From: Deinococcus sp. JMULE3
GTDB taxonomy: Bacteria; Deinococcota; Deinococci; Deinococcales; Deinococcaceae
NCBI RefSeq assembly: GCF_013337115.1
Contig: NZ_SGWE01000004.1
Coordinates: 62,001 to 126,000, forward strand
Reading direction: 5' to 3'
DNA: 64,000 nucleotides
Shown here piece after piece: positions 63,595-64,000 of this stretch (position 1 is the stretch's first letter; every line of letters starts with the position of its first letter). The notes under the pieces were generated by a model, which saw nothing but the letters and a program-made list of their open reading frames with translations, ran no database searches and had not been told where the DNA came from. Made by a program: the position numbers and the translations under genes.

Positions 63595-64000
63595 TCAGCG
63601 GCGCAGGTAGTTGTCGCTGCTGACCAGCGAGTCGCCCAGCACCGGGATCATCTCCAGGGCCATGCCGGTGCCCACCGCGACCGCCTCAATGGCGTTCTCG
63701 GCGACGGCGACGGGAATGCCGGTCGTCTGGCGAAGCAGTTCGTCGAAGTTGCGCAGCAGGCTGCCGCCGCCGGTCATGACGATGCCGCGGTCGATGATGT
63801 CGCTGACCAGTTCCGGCGGGGTGATCTCCAGGACGCGTTTGACGCCCTCGACGATCTTCGTGACGGGTTCGGACAGCGCCTCGACGACGTCGGTGGAGTC
63901 AAGGCTGATGGTCTTGGGCAGACCGTTGATCAGGTCGCGGCCGCGGACCTCGGCGGTGAGGTTCTCGGCGTCGTCGAGCAGCATCGCCGCGCCGACCTTC
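63595..64000 (-). CDS. mreB: Rod shape-determining protein MreB (N-terminus beyond window)
   Basis: C-terminal 134 residues of the bacterial actin that organises wall synthesis. It has the frame-opening KVGAAMLLDDAENLTAEVRG, RDLINGLPKTISLDSTDVVE, the adenine-site TPPELVSDIIDRGIVMTGGG with SLLRNFDELL and the end VAVGTGMALEMI. The reading frame runs off at base 64000. Usual length is about 345 residues, so some 210 are missing. Confidence 0.95.
   Translation of the reverse strand, partial: KVGAAMLLDDAENLTAEVRGRDLINGLPKTISLDSTDVVEALSEPVTKIVEGVKRVLEITPPELVSDIIDRGIVMTGGGSLLRNFDELLRQTTGIPVAVAENAIEAVAVGTGMALEMIPVLGDSLVSSDNYLRR

Overview
The window is high-GC (about 69% by eye), densely coding chromosomal DNA from a member of the genus Deinococcus. 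The inference rests on the overall protein style, a bacillithiol gene (bshA), two-membrane envelope genes, many genes that look leaderless (a TANNNT-like -10 box 6-8 nt before the start codon), and several families of short non-coding repeats of the kind known from Deinococcus genomes. No rRNA, tRNA, CRISPR array or complete insertion sequence was recognised. The left edge cuts an ABC sugar-binding protein gene and the right edge cuts mreB.

Layout. 0-4.3 kb: sugar-binding protein, then a tightly overlapping operon for murein-peptide breakdown (NlpC/P60 peptidase, dipeptide epimerase, Gfo/Idh/MocA oxidoreductase). 4.3-7 kb: histidine phosphatase, an Rrf2 regulator with its probable target quinone oxidoreductase, and a secreted protein. 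7-16.3 kb: sucCD, an M24 peptidase with an RlpA-LysM protein, a YbjN protein, pepF, a sugar-efflux MFS protein and aspartokinase. 16.5-21.9 kb: a chaperone-usher pilus locus with spore-coat-U-type pilins. 22-27 kb: YceI, then the glycolytic run gap-pgk-GNAT-tpiA. 27-33 kb: ion channel, a large secreted unknown protein, acyl-CoA dehydrogenase and a hydrolase. 33.08-34.10 kb: an AT-rich island of about 1 kb. 34.2-38 kb: FAD oxidoreductase, Nudix protein and two ABC sugar permeases. 38-49.5 kb: a small stress-type protein, icd, msrA, a TrmH-family methyltransferase, a YchJ protein, a prohibitin-family protein, bshA, a GH13 amylase and a gamma-carbonic anhydrase. 49.8-57.4 kb: cold-shock protein, DUF898 and M48 genes, the conserved phoH-ybeY-dgkA run, and small unknown genes. 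57.8-64 kb: aceA, a methyltransferase, an envelope operon (LptF/G-like permease, GT28-like glycosyltransferase, polysaccharide deacetylase), fabZ and mreB.

Most genes are core metabolism (succinyl-CoA synthetase, isocitrate dehydrogenase and isocitrate lyase at the TCA/glyoxylate branch; lower glycolysis) and envelope biology. The accessory signals are the pilus locus, the repeats and the AT-rich island. The island appears to have landed inside one copy of a repeat: its two parts flank the island, each ending in the 8-bp sequence GAATGGCC. The island carries an immunity-protein-like gene and two broken reading frames, all on the minus strand. Another copy of the same repeat sits in frame at the start of the pilus chaperone gene, so the chaperone's N-terminus is repeat-derived.
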